From Chloroflexota bacterium (lineage in GTDB: Bacteria; Chloroflexota; Dehalococcoidia; JACPPY01), in NCBI GenBank assembly GCA_016189825.1, contig JACPRR010000267.1, forward strand, positions 1-6,343: a stretch of 6,343 nucleotides of DNA, read 5' to 3'. Both the position numbers and the translations under genes were made by a program. The notes beneath the pieces are model-generated. The model did not search any database. It worked only from the letters and a program-made list of their open reading frames with translations, and was not told the origin of the DNA. Of the stretch, positions 6,135 to 6,343 are shown one piece after another. The number at the start of each line of letters is the position of its first letter. Position 1 is the first letter of the stretch.

Positions 6135-6148
6135 TCGCCATATGGCGA
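6135..6148. promoter_or_regulatory. 14-bp perfect palindrome, candidate operator
   Basis: TCGCCATATGGCGA is its own reverse complement. It covers the expected -35 region of the leftward promoter and the ATG at 6142 of the possible rightward gene, so a dimeric regulator bound here could control both. It contains an NdeI-type CATATG core, which in itself means nothing. The protein that would bind is unknown. Confidence 0.45.
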
Positions 6149-6343
6149 CACAGGGGCCGGCTGTCAAGGGTGCGGCGTTCGCCGTAATCCGTGAATATTA
6201 TGGTAAGCTCAATGTGGCTTTGAATGACGCGTTGCTGGATCATGCTCGCGCATGCAAGTCCGGACAAACATTCGTCTTTGCGAGGCCCGCCTCGGGCGAA
6301 GCAATCCCATTTAGCACGGGCGTGACCGACAACAGGGGAGTAA
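6142..6343 (+). CDS. Possible divergent gene, 5' part only (hypothetical)
   Basis: From ATG 6142 a frame stays open for 67 codons to the window end, beginning MATQGPAVKGAAFAVIREYY and continuing through KLNVALNDALLDHARACKSG. I recognise no domain. In favour: a promoter-like TTAACA-N17-TATTAT lies directly upstream, and the first 43 or so residues have a plausible soluble-protein composition. Against: there is no Shine-Dalgarno, the frame is incomplete, and its last third coincides with sequence resembling an interspersed palindromic repeat. If real it is divergent from the sensor operon and a natural candidate target of it. Confidence 0.3.
   Translation, partial: MATQGPAVKGAAFAVIREYYGKLNVALNDALLDHARACKSGQTFVFARPASGEAIPFSTGVTDNRGV
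6273..6343. repeat. REP-like palindromic sequence at right edge
   Basis: The run CGTCTTTGCGAGG...GAAGCAATCCC resembles the short interspersed repeats of the type TTGCGAG...CGAAGCAATC found between genes in many environmental bacteria; this is recollection, not a search. A hairpin is visible: CGAGG (6281-6285) with CCTCG (6290-6294), or alternatively GCCCG (6285-6289) with CGGGC (6293-6297). It may continue beyond the window. Confidence 0.35.

Overview
The window looks like a stretch of bacterial chromosome from a GC-rich organism. It is almost filled by one minus-strand operon of signalling genes. Reading 5'->3' on the minus strand, the layout is: a CxxCH-containing sensor histidine kinase (6078-4210), an OmpR/KdpE-type response regulator (4189-3476), a second CxxCH-containing sensor kinase with a GAF domain and a HisKA_3-type transmitter (3451-1112), and a NarL/FixJ-type response regulator (about 1115-447). 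Gaps are 20 nt, 24 nt and a 4-nt stop/start overlap, so the four genes are very probably co-transcribed. About 150 nt further on, the same strand has a 32-codon frame (300-202) that would encode a one-helix membrane protein.

The striking point is that the two kinases share a recognisably homologous sensor half: TM, double-Cache-like extracytoplasmic domain, a TCH(T/S)CHE motif, TM, HAMP. Each carries a different transmitter and sits with its own class of response regulator. CxxCH is the c-type haem attachment motif, so the simplest reading is a pair of redox- or gas-responsive haem-c sensors at the outer membrane face that pass related inputs into two separate regulatory outputs. This is inference from sequence; haem binding, ligand and target genes cannot be seen here.

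The right end (6079-6343) is an AT-rich divergent promoter region. It has overlapping face-to-face -10 elements, a 14-bp perfect palindrome, an 11-bp-period direct repeat, and a possible rightward partial reading frame from 6142 that runs off the window. The two outer edges (1-66 and about 6273-6343) contain palindromic or tandem sequence resembling interspersed intergenic repeats seen in environmental genomes.

Organism: no rRNA or other marker gene is present. The KdpE-like regulator (WGPEYR...YLR signature), the HAMP-GAF-HisKA_3 kinase layout and the repeat style at the edges would fit an anaerobic Chloroflexota lineage (Dehalococcoidia- or Anaerolineae-like), but this is a low-confidence impression. 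A haem-c reading requires an organism with a cytochrome c maturation system.
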